Source of the DNA: Symsagittifera roscoffensis
Lineage: Eukaryota > Xenacoelomorpha > Acoela > Convolutidae
Assembly: GCF_963678635.1 (NCBI RefSeq)
Contig: NC_087067.1
Coordinates: 39,204,379-39,268,378, forward strand
Reading direction: 5' to 3'
DNA length: 64,000 nucleotides
This document shows positions 34,262 through 46,298 of this stretch, piece after piece. Position numbers and translations under genes: made by a program. The notes under the pieces were generated by a model. The model did not search any database. It worked only from the letters and a program-made list of their open reading frames with translations, and was not told the DNA's origin. Within the stretch, counting starts at the first letter, position 1, and every line of letters begins with the position of its first letter.

Positions 34262-35330
34262 GATATTTATAATCTTTAGGAAGTAAAAAGGCAAAAAATC
34301 AGACTTTCAAAGATTTCGAAGTCGTTGAGAAAAAGTTATCTCAAACTCTTCTCAGAATCGAAGAATCAAATTTAAACTATAGTTTAGACTGGGACCTCGA
34401 AGTTTGCGAAAAACTGCATGACTACTTTCAAGGTTTTCCTTTTCCCGCTACACAATAAGCTTTGAAATTTATATCAATGAGTAGGTTTGAAATGCTTAAG
34501 TCACTGGATGAAAAAACGCTCAAAGATTTTTAAATTAATGCAGACTTTTAAGGTACAATTTCAACGAACAAGTAGATATACGTGTTACACTATTTGGCAC
34601 TGAAACTCTATGTTTAATTGGGAAAGAAACATATAGGACTTAGCAAAATCTTCAGTTTAAATAAATGAAGTGGACGGAGCCTTTTGTTTAGCTGGTTAAA
34701 TGTCTGCAGAAATCAGCAAAAATCAAGTTATACTAAGGTTTTATAAAATTTTTGTCATTTCATTTTTCAAAAAAAACGATACAGTCAAAACAAAGTAGAA
34801 AAAAATACGATAGAATTTTTTGGATCTGAATCTGAGTTCCGTCAGACAACTTCGCAGAGTAATATGAAGTTTTTTTTTCAAATAATCGACGAACAAGTTG
34901 CCACGGTCTCTTTCACTGTTGAGAGAAGAAATAGGGATAAGCCCACAAATGTTGGTGCAGTATTACTAAATTGGCTAACAGGTTTTCATTTGAATTCCAT
35001 TAACTGAAAAAGAAACCGGAAGTTGCGTTGAAATTGCTCTCAAGCAATACACGTATAGTTTCCTTTTTAATGCGAAGACATTTAAGGAGCAACACTTGAG
35101 ACCAGACTTTGATTTGTTCAACTATCCCGACAATCATCAACGAAATCTCAATAATATCTTTTATGTGTCCCACTCCTCCTCAAAAATAACTTCTAAATCT
35201 GCCTGACAAATTGACTTTTCTGTATGTTGATATATATGGCTTCAATTAGACATGCACTAAAAAGTGTCTGGCGAAGGAACTACAAGCCATGAACAGACGA
35301 CGCTGCTGTGTAATTGGTTCAATGAAGGTT
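34262..35330 (+). pseudogene. Type B DNA polymerase remnant 2
   Basis: Plus-strand pieces follow the order of a DNA_pol_B_2-type (organellar/viral) polymerase. LDWDLEVCEKLHD is at about 34389, where the enzyme's V-D-L-x-YP-x-x-LHD block is expected. YVLHYLALKLY with LG follows at about 34578, IIDEQVATVSF and DKPTNVGA at about 34885-34970, and FDLFNYPDNH at about 35110-35140. These pieces use different frames and are separated by several stops. This polymerase belongs to a different subgroup from the one at 20-21 kb, which covers other motifs and has different linkers. It is dead; element ends not found. Confidence 0.6.
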
Positions 35331-36129
35331 CATTGAAAAAAATTATCATCAGAGTGAATCATTACACTATGAATACCAAACAACACGAAATAGATCTCTT
35401 TTACTTTTAGGCAGCAACCGATACCTTCTTAATGATGATATAAGCTCCCTACCTTTCGAAAACCATCTGATAGCTAATGATAGTTTGTTAATACCTTCCA
35501 AATAAAGAAGACGAATCGTCGGAAAATGAACCGATTATCACCTTTAACTGATTCTCGGAGAATGATGCAATTCAATTCAAAAGACCTGATCGAGGACTTT
35601 TTCCAAAGGTTTTACAGCTATGCAGAGTTAGTGCCTTGTGGCTTGAACGACTTTCTTGCACACTTCAGCGACATGTCTGCCGGTAGAACCCATTAATTCT
35701 ATCAATGAGGAGGACGCTTACATAAAGAGACATTCAGTTTGCTTCTAATGCTTCTAAAAGCATTATATTTTCATTGAAATAAGGTAATTTGTAACTTCGT
35801 TAAAAAAGAGATTGTTAAATTTTCTCCAAATTGATTTAATCTTCAAGTTGCGGGATTTTTTGTTGATTGTTTAATACATATATTGATGCTTTCGAAAATG
35901 TTTTAATCATTTGATTTTTGTTCTAAATTGTCTTGCTGTGATCCATTTTGATATAAACTTTTTTGAAGTTTTTGTTTCAAATTTTTAACTTTTTATAATT
36001 TTTAAATGTTTATACTTTTCATTAGAAGAAAAAAAATGTCTCCTTTTTAAACAAAACCCTCTCGAAAAATTAATCCGGTCTACTTTCGTGATAAGAAAAG
36101 CGTGATATACTTACCAATGCAAATCTTAT
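35331..36129. other. Non-coding stretch
   Basis: Sequence between the polymerase remnant and composite repeat copy B. No gene recognised. Confidence 0.5.
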
Positions 36130-36169
36130 TGATGTTTCTTTCTTGAGTATCATGAATATTTTGATATTT

Positions 36170-36425
36170 TGACCAGATCTTGACAAGATTTGTCATCACT
36201 TTTCAAAGGTTTTATGATCCATGATGCCATGTATATTTTGACAAAATCTTGGACCCCAATTTTTGATAAAGTTTTTTTTTCGCGAACATGTTTATGACAT
36301 GTATATCTTGTCGAGATCTTGGAAACTAAAGTGATTCATTTGCCAAGATCTTGCAAGATCTTGGCAAGATACCCGTGTTTCATGCATAATCCAAGATAAG
36401 CCATGATCTTTGCGAGAGTTTCCAT
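36170..36425. repeat. Cluster of CAAGATCTTG palindromes, copy B
   Basis: Includes the doubled form CAAGATCTTGCAAGATCTTGG at about 36353. Equivalent to 10620-10840. Confidence 0.7.
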
Positions 36426-37199
36426 ATTTGAAACACTGGGTGGTCCCATGCAGTCAATTTTGTTGAGTGTTTTTATTATATCTAATCAGACGCCCAACTT
36501 AAAAGACATTTTTGATCAACAACGTTTTTGTTCAAATGAAATATGCCTTCATACTGAGCTTCATATATTGTTTTGTTATTGTAATATTTCTTTAAATCTT
36601 CAATTTTGACGAATTGATCTGGCTGCTTTTTTGCATATGACTCGTCTATTTTCTAGATCTTTTTAAAAGAAGTGGATACAGAAATAAACTTTGCATACCG
36701 AGTGACAATTTTTTTTTTGCTCATAGCGCGAGTTCCAGGTTACTGACTACCAGCCTCTGACAAAGAGTGTTATACTCTGTAACCTTATTGGCTTGTAGCG
36801 ATCAATGTTAATTTTGAACCGTTTATTTCATTGCATGTAACGATCAAATTTTTTGTACTTCTTTATAAAAAATATCAAACAATCAATTTCTATAAATCAA
36901 TTCTGTCTTTAAAATTAGCTTGAAACCTCCGTTTAGCTTCAAGCCTCCACACCTCCATTTATTGATTTAACTTTCCTTTTGTCGGCAATGTTTTTGGTTC
37001 TATTTTTTCAGTAATCTGTATATGTACGCTAAAAAACCGCTTACGGTGGCCTGGTCAAGTTGTTCCTAAAGCCTGTTGTTGCTTTGAACCGTTTTTTAAA
37101 GGTTTTTCTGATGGATTGCCATTTTTCTTTTGATACATTTTCTTTATCATTTCTCCTCAAATAACTTGGATTGGTAGGAAAGAAGGTCTGTGATTCTAC

Positions 37200-37320
37200 A
37201 ACTTTTTCTGGTTTTGAGTCATTTTCACAATCTACCTTCTTTTTTTTCGGTGAAAGTTGATTAATTCTGTTCTTCGCTCTGATTTTGGTTGTGCTGTTGT
37301 AAACGCTATTTCATCCCTTG
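37200..37320 (-). pseudogene. Charged protein remnant, copy B
   Basis: On the minus strand it reads DEIAFTTAQPKSERRTEL and soon reaches a stop. Homologous to 11653-11922 at the protein level. Confidence 0.4.
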
Positions 37321-37734
37321 TTTCATTATATATATTTTTATAGGAATTTCTGTAACTCTCCTGGCTAATTCCTCGGGTTTGTCGTCCGTTATTCAGGGTA
37401 ATATTTTCAAGTCGTTAGCAAACTAATAACCGTTTCAAGTCCGTTAGCAAAATATTAAGTTTGAATCTTCTCTTTCTGATTTTCACTATACCCTTGATGC
37501 GCTCTCTTACTCAAAGGACTACAAAAACAGCAAAAGACTGCCCTCCTTACAAAAACAGCATCGGTCTGGATGGGGAGGACCTGGAATTTTACTGAGGGTG
37601 GAGCGGTTTTTCAAAACGCCAGAACACTATAAATGCCCTGTTTTGACAAAAAAATGGAGACGTAGGCAAATTTATGAAAACAGGTAAGAATGCCGTCTTA
37701 AAAGCCAAAAACGGCTGCCATAATTTACAACCAA

Positions 37735-37890
37735 ACGGGGACCCTTTGGTTGGTTGGTGAGGGGGTCGAATCCCTGATAAAGGGTAAGAGCCATCCGCCG
37801 CCCCATCTTAATAATCCCCTGCGTCTGGGATTTAATATCTGCGAATCCCTGCTGTGTCTGTCCCCACTTATTTTGTTCCATTTGATAATC
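37735..37890. repeat. Interspersed repeat with a B-box-like core, copy 3
   Basis: GGGGTCGAATCCCTG core with flanks matching 12415-12600, ending TTGTTCCATTTGATAATC. G+C-rich compared with its neighbourhood. The minus-strand 69-codon frame over it is not supported, because its protein is not preserved in the other copies. Confidence 0.6.
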
Positions 37891-38602
37891 ATTTACAAAG
37901 ATTTATTTGTGCATTATCTACAATTTTTCTTCGGATTACTTCACCTGAATTTGTTTTCTTCAATACCGGCCTAAAAATTCGGTCGGTATCTTGTCATCAA
38001 ACTATTTTTCGTTGATGATGTCTGATTTTGAAATACATTTGGTGCTTTACTACAGCTTGATTTCAGCAAGTTGTTCACTGTTTTCCGAAGTCTGATAGCC
38101 GTATGTCTATATGTTAAATGGATAGAAAGCAAAAAATCTGTGAACTTTTTGAGTAAGGGACCAATCAACTTGCACTGCTATTTCTGTCTAAATGGTTTGC
38201 CTCACATCCAAGTTCGAAGTTTTTGTATGTTTTTCTTTTTCCAAAATTTGTAGCTCTTGCCACTTACGTTCAATTTTTTTTCTTCATTTTTTCAATCAAT
38301 AAACTGACACTGTAGATTCGGAATCAACCAATACTCTTAGTTCTAAATCTCTCATACTGACTAATCAATTACTCTAACAATATTTCCTTTCGATAATTTT
38401 TTTTTTCGCTGTTTCGATTTTTTTGTTATCTTAATCTAGTCCATTCTCTTGATTTTTCCTTAACTTCAGAAAATACTCCACATCCTTTCCTTAACGTTTC
38501 CTTAACTTCAAAAAATTACTCCACATCCTTCAGTTATTTTTTTTGGGTTTGAGGTTTTGTGTTCGAGGTCCAATATTGAGATCGGCTTACAAATGACTTA
38601 GT

Positions 38603-38718
38603 TCAAACATTCACATTATGTTTTTTACCACCTCCCTTCTTGCACTGTCTAACTCGATGATTCAATTGGCCACATTTAAAACATCCTCTCTTGTTTGACC
38701 AGTTTGCTGCTACTGTCC
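38603..38718 (-). pseudogene. CCHC zinc-knuckle remnant, copy B
   Basis: The minus strand encodes CFKCGQLNHRVRQC, a perfect C-x2-C-x4-H-x4-C knuckle, at 38642-38683. It is flanked by basic residues and followed by KKGGGKKHN and a stop. A TGA lies a few codons before it. Knuckles like this bind RNA or single-stranded DNA in Gag proteins. The rest of a Gag or Pol is not recognisable on this strand, so the owner element is unclear. Confidence 0.6.
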
Positions 38719-38759
38719 CTCATAATTCCCTCAATCCTCTCTTTAGAACACTTTCATCC

Positions 38760-40570
38760 AAATTTATTTCTGTAGCTCTTATTCCTCCATTTTTGTTCCA
38801 AAACACATCAATTGTCTTGAAATGATTCACTGTGATTCATAGATCCAGATAAATTTTCCCCAGTCAGGTGCCATTTTTGCTTTGAGGTCCTCAAAATAAT
38901 TTAATCGACTTGTGTCACAAGCTGTAAAATGTTTAGATGCGTTTTGACACCACAACTTTCAGTTGGTTTCTGCTAACTTAGAAAAAAGTAACATTAAATT
39001 TTTTGGCAAGGCATATTTAATAATTGATCAACAAACAAACTTCACTATGTTTGCTTTCAAGATAACAAGCGGTGCCTGCATCTGTGCAAGTATGGTGTTG
39101 CACACGCAATTGGCTCTTTTTAACCTCTTATACTCAGCTACCTAATATTTCGTGCTAGTGGGTCCGACCATTTGAAAAGTGGAGAGAAACTTCGTATTCG
39201 GGTGTGTTTTAGTTTTTTCTACTTTTTGATTCCACGCAAAATCAAGTACCGCCAATATTTCTCTGAATGGGTCGAGTGATTTGATTTTAAAGCCCTTTCA
39301 ATCGTAATTTGTGCGACATTATAAAATTTCAAACAAGTGTCGAGAAAAGATGGTTTAAAATTTTTGATTTTTAGTCCAATTTTGAACTAATATGGTGTAA
39401 ACATGTGCGCTTACAATAGCTTATTTAAGCTTGCTTTAAGCCGTGGTAACTTAGTTGTACTCAAATAAAAGTCGTTTTTGGATTTTTCGCCCCAGTTTGG
39501 AAACAAAGGTTGAAAAATTCAAATATTTTTTGCAAAAAAATTTCAATTTTTTTTATAAATTTTTTATAATTTATGTTTTACAATTTTTCTGGTCAATTAA
39601 CTTCAAAACAGTTCTCCGAATGGTTTTTTTAAGACTGTTAAATATGCCTAAGTATATACATATGTCAGACATGTATACAAATTATTTATATATTTTTTTG
39701 TTAAATGATTCAAATGATTTTTTTGATCGAAAACATTTCTAAATCATTATTTCATGTGGTAAAAAATTTGAGAAACCAACTCATGCTACCTTATTCAAAA
39801 GACTGCTCAAGATAATTTTCTTCTGATAGAGGGATTTCAATTTTAGTTTTAAATTTGTTTTCAAATACTCATTTTAAAAAGTATGTACAAAAACAAAACT
39901 TTCTGACCGAGCTAGAAAATTGAATTCAATCTTATCACAATTACCCTAAACCGTTTCATTTTTATCACCACCTTCCAAAATTGAAACACATGCACCTGAA
40001 ACACAAACACATTTAAAATGCATTATTTTGAATATAAAAAGGAGATACATCATAACCTTTAATTATCTACCGTCATAATTCGACTAAGAAATTTATAAAG
40101 CACCTTTTCACTTTTAGGGCCATACACTGAGAGCTACCTTAATGAACCTTGAATTGATTTTCGCATAAAAGTGACTATAAAAGAAAGATTACAGCACCAA
40201 ATTTTCAAATCGTGTAGAAGAAAAAAAGTAGAATATAACTCGACCCAATTGAATGTAAAAAGGAGTTAAAGAGACTAAATTTTTAAAAAGGAAAAAAGGA
40301 AATCACTAGCATGCAGACTGAAAGTTTTCCCAGACGTCACTCATCAAAAATAGTGAGAATTATTTAAAAATACATACAATTAGTTTAAAACGGCAGTGCG
40401 ATGAAGCTCACAAAAGGTTAAAGTTTGTGCCCAAGATCCAAATTAGATACCCAGAAGAGCAATAATAATTAGTCCAACCGATTTTAAAGTCTCCGCAAAA
40501 ATCAAGGCTACCAGAAGAATATATTACTAGATTGGAAGTAAAATTCGGAAAAACTACTTGCCTTTTTAAA
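38760..40570. other. Composite repeat without recognisable coding
   Basis: Matches 14870-15480 and 21960-22590 in patches. The ACAAGCGGTGCCTGCATCT block is at about 39065. No frame is supported. Confidence 0.45.
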
Positions 40571-40720
40571 AAATAACATAGAAGTTATTGCTGAATATGT
40601 CTCACTCGATTAAGTGGGCCTCGATATTGTCAGTCAAGAACTTGAAAATAGATACTATTATGCGATTACCCGAAAATGCATGTTCTACATTCAAAATGGA
40701 TGAAGCGTGCGCAAAAGAGA
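40571..40720 (+). pseudogene. Conserved protein remnant of the composite repeat, copy B
   Basis: Reads IAEYVSLD, TAA, VGLDIVSQELENRYYYAITR and continues KCMFYI. Partner of 22600-22740. Copy B keeps RYYY where copy A has a stop, and copy A keeps a codon where copy B has a stop, so the two were disabled independently. Confidence 0.45.
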
Positions 40721-40814
40721 AAAATGTTTATAAAAAACTCTTGAGAAAAGTTTTACCTTGAAGGAAAAGACACCGAATGACGACCTTCAAAAAAATATCC
40801 ATAGGAGACAAAGC

Positions 40815-40935
40815 ATAGATGCGTAGAAGGAAATCAAAATAAACTAACACCAATTCAGGTTTACCGTAGGAGGAAAAACTTAGATACGTAGAAGGAGATC
40901 AAAGTAAACTAACGCCAATACAGGTTCACCCAGAA
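40815..40935 (+). repeat. Short tandem duplication in copy B
   Basis: A block of about 50 bases beginning AGAT(G/A)CGTAGAAGGA and ending CAGGTT(T/C)ACC occurs twice in tandem, while copy A near 22815 has it once. Confidence 0.6.
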
Positions 40936-40999
40936 GTGGAATACGAACTGAAATATCAATACCCCAACCCGTTACAAAACCCATCATGAGGAAATGTTG

Positions 41000-43580
41000 G
41001 TCGGATATTAGAAAAAGTTACAAGCGATAACAGGAACAAACCAAGGTACCTCAAGTTAATGTTATCTTTGTCAAGATAACGAAGAAACACACATTTGTCG
41101 CAAACATAGAAAAGTTATTGAACAAGACCTTAAGCAGAGAAAAATTTGTAATCACAGTATATTGCAACGATGAACACACATATTGTGGAAGTTCATTTTA
41201 GAGTATTTACTTGAATATAAAACTAAACTACACTAAAAACAAAAATTTCCCGAGATGTCACATTCAGAATATGACTTTTTAAATCAGTTACGGAATTTAT
41301 AATGTTCAAACACTTAACCATACAAAGATAATTACTTTGTCGAAACTTTTGAAACCTTACATCTACAATTGGTGTCTCGGAAATATAAGCTCAAAGTTAC
41401 AATGGATAAATGAAATCTAAAAGAAGTTTATTCTGTTACATTAGATGAAATTTAAAATTTCTGATTCACTTTTTGGAAATAATCAATTTACTTAATTATC
41501 AACCCACACTCCATTTTAGCTTCTTCATTCTCGTTATTTTTGGTAGTCATCAAATTTTCCAACTATACACTTCAACGACCTTCAGGTTTATTAAGCTCGC
41601 AAGATAGAGATACGACAACAATCATACTTCGAACTATTGTTATAAATTTAACATCACAACAATTAGTCAACCTCCCAAAATCCCAACATCCGATAAAAAT
41701 TGAGCGTGGGATCGCTGCATTCGGAAAAACCCCTCGTTATGTTGGCAAACCAAACAACCCTTTTTCCCACCAGTTTCCATTTTAACAACATCAGTAAGAA
41801 CGCTCACATCCCTCCTCAATAAGACCGACACAAACATAACTATTGTGTCAGCTAATTTCGACACTTTCACAAATTTCAATAATGAAGTAGAAAAATGTTG
41901 AATTTTTTATCGGTAATCATGGCAAGACTCAAATGTAAGTAATTTAATTACAACTTAAAAAGTTAACAATACTACAGTAGTACCATTACTCAGTTTTCCT
42001 TTAAAACGGCTCAACTTGCTTATCCTCGACATCATTGTGATCATAAAATGCCTGCACAATCTTTCAACCACGCAATCGCAAAATCTTTAGTCTTGCTTTT
42101 TCTCAAGTTTCAGCATTATGACTTTACTTTTTTAATTTTACATCCGAAAATTTTTATATAATTGTAAATGAAAAACATCTGTAACTTGATCTACCTAAAA
42201 ACTTGAACTTTAACTATTTTAATTCTCTGAACCAGGTCAAATAACCCCACAATCACCTCTCTGCAGTTAGTATCAAAACTTAAATTCGAAAATATTTTTC
42301 CAGAAAATCACTAACCGAAAAACATTCGAAAATATTTTATAAAAAAATCATTACCAGAAAGTATCCTTTCTAGTATCATTAATTTCAGGCCGATACCTTG
42401 CAAAAACATAACTCAGAAAGTATAAAGTAATATTATCATCACATTTGAAAATTAGCACCAACATACTAGCGCTTTTTACATATATTATAAATTAGCTTAC
42501 AGATGATATTCATAAAGCTATTTAATTTTTTTATAACTAGTTCCTACAAATACGCCGTTGATATAGTTTACTGCAAAAGAATCACTGAAGCATTTAAGTC
42601 ATTTTAACTAAGCATGAGTAATTTCAAATGGCTTATTCATTTTAAGCAATATATGGAACCTCTTGGGAAACCATGAAATTCACTTTCAGTTTTATGCTTT
42701 TTTCCAAGCAACACAAAAATTATCAGAAGCAGCAAATTTTGCGAGCGTATATCTGAAATGTTCACCTTGTCAGGGTATGTGGAACTAACATTGTTCTTAT
42801 GCCAAAATTTTGCAATATCTTGGCAAGATAGCCATGTTTCATGGATAATTAAGGCACTAAAATTATTAGCACCAATTATATATCACCCTACTAAAAAAAT
42901 TTCTTTCCAGTCCGCTTTTATCCCCCAAGTTGTTTTTTTTTCGTCCGGCACAAACTAATTTAATTCATCCAAGTCAATATATTTTTTTTATTTGGAAAGG
43001 GTTTCCCTCATAACAATCAAAAATATCAGATAAAACAAAACAAAATATTTCGCTTTAAACATTATATTTGATGGTTTTATAGATAAGAAAGTGACAGTAT
43101 CTTGAATATGAGAACTTAAGCTTCAAAATTTTACTACCGCAGTAAAAAAGGACGACGTGTTCAGAAACTAACAGCATTCACCGCTTTCTAATACCCAAAA
43201 CTACTGACAAATACAAGAACAGCGCATATACTTTTACTCGACAGTTTATTATTTTGAGGTAAATAAACCATGAGAAAAAAAAACTAATCAAAAATTTAAG
43301 TGAAAAGTCAAACTACTTATGATTTGATAATTACTTGAAACTTTTTACCAATGTTGCTACCTGAAAAAGAATGAGAGAACATTGTAGATCTTTTATTAAA
43401 AGATTTTCGATTGTAGACGAACAACCCGTTTTTATCAAACTCTTAGTAGTAGTTTTTCTCACAAATGCCTCGAGCCTCACTCACCAGTTAAAGATGGATG
43501 CTCTGTTTATTTACTTTTACAACAACTCACATATTGTTTACCGAGATTAGTTCCTGTGTGTAAAACCCCCATACCACGGG
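41000..43580. other. Composite repeat, no supported gene
   Basis: Overlapping opposite frames at 41540-41879 were examined. The minus one contains GCLVCQHNEGFF, weakly like a zinc-binding motif, but nothing more supports it. Confidence 0.4.
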
Positions 43581-43589
43581 GATTTGCTG

Positions 43590-44262
43590 TGCAAGAGCTG
43601 AAATTCTTTATTTCTTACATAATTTGATTCTCAGATCTGAAATTCTTTATTTCAGATATTGGTAAGCATTTACAAACTTCTTATGTGAAATTTGGATCTG
43701 AAATGGATAGTTTCAGATCTGAAATAATTTTGAAAATTGAAATTTTAGATCTGAAATATGATCTGAGAAATCCTTGGTTAAAATATAATTTATGCATTTG
43801 GAGCAAAAAATGGAGTTTTTATTCTTTGATATTTCTTCAATACACAATTATGCTTTCGAATATTCGAATATTTCCACAATCTAATTTTTTTCGATCTAAA
43901 TTTCTTGTTCGACTGTGTTAAAAAGTTTTCAAAAACTGTTAGAACACCTGTAACATTTTTGATTTTTATGCGCTCTTATTGCGTTCCCAATGCTAACTCA
44001 TGCTTGGAGAATTATTCTTTGGCAGTTTCCAACTTGACACTTCGCTGAGTACCTGCTAGTAGCTAGCAACAGCTAAAAAATCAAAAATAGCAAAAATTGA
44101 GTAGGAAGCCTTGATTTTTCAGATCTGAAATAAAGAAGAAAAACTAAACTTCAGAGCTGAATTTAGATATGAAATAACCCATACTTAAAGTATGCAAGCG
44201 TTATTTAAACATTTCACAACCTATTTCAGATTTGAAATTTATATCTGAAAAAGATAATTTCA
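43590..44262. repeat. Cluster of ATTTCAGATCTGAAAT palindromes
   Basis: The perfect palindrome ATTTCAGATCTGAAAT and partial versions (AGATCTGAAAT, TTTCAGATATTGG, TTTGGATCTGAAAT) recur about a dozen times in two groups, 43590-43770 and 44105-44260. Not coding. Confidence 0.7.
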
Positions 44263-44788
44263 AGTCTTTTTTAGAAAATTTACTGGATACGGGCTAGTAC
44301 AGCTCTATAAGATCTTGTTAAATTAATTCCGAAAAAAATGCACAAGACTTTATTGACATCTCATTAGATTCTAAAACACCCCACGTTAATATAAGCATAG
44401 TAAGTTGATTGTTTCTCTCCAGATTTCTTTAGCAACACAAAGTGCAACAAAATGAAACTACTGCAGTCAAAATCGAATATAAGATCAGTTATGGAGTTTA
44501 TAAGGTACTCGAATTTTGCAAACATTAACCTAAGCTATCCTTAAAACCCATTTATCAAGATACTTTTTTATGCTAATCCAATTGTACAAAAAATTATCTC
44601 CCATTATAAGCATAACAACCAAAAATATTTTATCGCAATGAAGCTACTCATGGTGTGTAATTATCCCAGCTGACTTTGGAAAAAAACACACGTTTACAGA
44701 AAAAATCCAAACTACCATAAATGATTTTTAAGACTATTTTTTAAATATTATTTTTTGCAATTGATATTTGCAAAGTTTCAAATGTTTT

Positions 44789-45405
44789 GAAACCTTGTAA
44801 CAATCAAGTAACGATGTTGAAATGAAGTACTGCATGACATTTTCAACACCTATGGGATCGGTTTAGGTTTCAAGGTTCTCCCACGCAATATACTCCAATA
44901 ACTGTCCATAATCCAAAGAGCAACAGCCCATGATACAAACATAGAATTACAATCCGAAAGGAAATTATTAAAATCAGACGCACGTTGAATATCTCATACG
45001 TATTTTTGAAACCTTGCAACCATCAAATAACGATGTTGAAATAAAGTACTGCATGACATTTTCAACACCTTTGGGATCGGATTAAGTTTCAAGGTTCTCC
45101 CGCGCAATATACTCTCATAACTGCCCAAAATCCAAACAGCCCCAGCCCATGATACAAACATAGAAATACAATCCGAAAGAAATTGTTAAAATCAGACGCA
45201 CTTTGAATATCTGCTACGTATTTTTGAAATCTTGCAACCATCAAGTAACAACGTTGAAATAAAGTACTGCATGACATTCTCAACACCTGTGGGATCGGTT
45301 TAAGTTTCAAGATTCTCCCACGCAATAAACTCCCATAACTGCCAATAATCCGAACAACCCAAGCCCATAATGCAAATAGGAACAACCCATGATATTAGTA
45401 TAGAT
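44789..45405. repeat. Tandem repeat of about 219-228 bp, 2.7 units
   Basis: Units start with GAAACCTTG(T/C)AAC(A/C)ATCAA at 44789, 45008 and 45236. The units are similar enough that the minus strand stays open for 98 codons at 45089-45385, but the frame translates the repeat twice and has no family. It is regarded as a satellite-like array. Confidence 0.8.
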
Positions 45406-45469
45406 ATACGACACCTACAGGGATCATTGGGCTTAGATTATACATAATTATCCCAATGTAAAAAATTAT

Positions 45470-45612
45470 ACCCAATGATCCCTTTGTAAAATATTTATGC
45501 CTAATGATCCCTATGTGTAATTTTTATAGCAAATGATCCCTATGTAAATTTATTGATCCCTAATGATCTCAATCTATAATATTTATACTTAATGATTCTT
45601 ATGTGAAATTTG
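45470..45612 (+). repeat. 29-30 bp tandem repeat, about 5 units
   Basis: AATGAT(C/T)C occurs at 45474, 45503, 45532, 45562 and 45591, each followed by a (C)TATGT and A/T-rich tail. It follows directly on the larger tandem array. Confidence 0.75.
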
Positions 45613-46298
45613 TGTTGGTTAAAACAGAATCGTTCTGAGGATATATTTTTCCTTTTTGCCACCTATAGCTCGGCAAGCTATGTTGCATTCGAATTGAACT
45701 AAAATTGTGCAATGCGTTTTGCTGTTGAAGGTCTTTGGTAATTGGTTCTTTCAATGTTACTACAAACTTCAAACTCTATGGTCTTGGTGAAAATAGGTAT
45801 GAAATGACGTGGTTGAATTATACATACAATCAACTAAAACAAATGTCGTTTAAAGCTACTGAAAAAAATGTGAGCTGAAAAACGTTTCAAAATAGAATCA
45901 CTAAAAAAAGAAATCAGAAGATTAATTTCATTGATAAGTTGATTGAAATGTATACGATAACACTAATAATAGTTTATTATATATAAACTATATTTTAATA
46001 GTTTATTAAATAATAGTTTAAGGAAAAAATATGGGTTAGGAAAGGTTTGAATATTCTGTATGTTCGATCTGTTTTTGGGTAGAAATATTGTCAGAACTTG
46101 TACCTAACTTGCTACTATAAAATTGTAGATAGAATAAAATTCCTTGGGGTCCGAGTAGAGGAAAACGGCGTTTCGAAAGGGCGTTTCGAAACCTGTCCGG
46201 AAATTGTACTGAAAGGAGACCAAGGTTGCTGGTTTGGTGATATCCCCCATAGATCGATTTTGTTTTGTTTTACGTTGATAGTAACCTAACTTCTCGCA
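45613..46298. other. Left flank of the Polinton-like element
   Basis: No gene recognised. TAGTTTATTA-like repeats lie at 45970-46020. A GC-richer patch at 46140-46260 contains GCGTTTCGAAA twice. A 63-codon plus-strand frame at 46098-46289 has no known family. The element's left terminus should be here or further left, but no terminal inverted repeat could be confirmed. Confidence 0.4.

Larger units (their letters stand above)
36130..44500. repeat. Large composite repeat, copy B (shorter, without HINE inserts)
   Basis: Counterpart of 10560-25880 in the same orientation. It lacks the four HINE-like elements and the polymerase-bearing insert, so it supplies paralogous empty sites for them. Divergence from copy A is high, so the duplication is old or the two are independent insertions of one element family. 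Confidence 0.75.

Noticed and set aside
41667..41879. Minus-strand frame with GCLVCQHNEGFF, like a Pao-type Gag zinc site
   Set aside because: Only one Cys pair is present, the expected later His and Cys are missing, and copy A gives no support.
45089..45385. 98-codon minus-strand open frame
   Set aside because: It is the translation of a 219-228 bp tandem array and repeats itself; no independent sign of coding.
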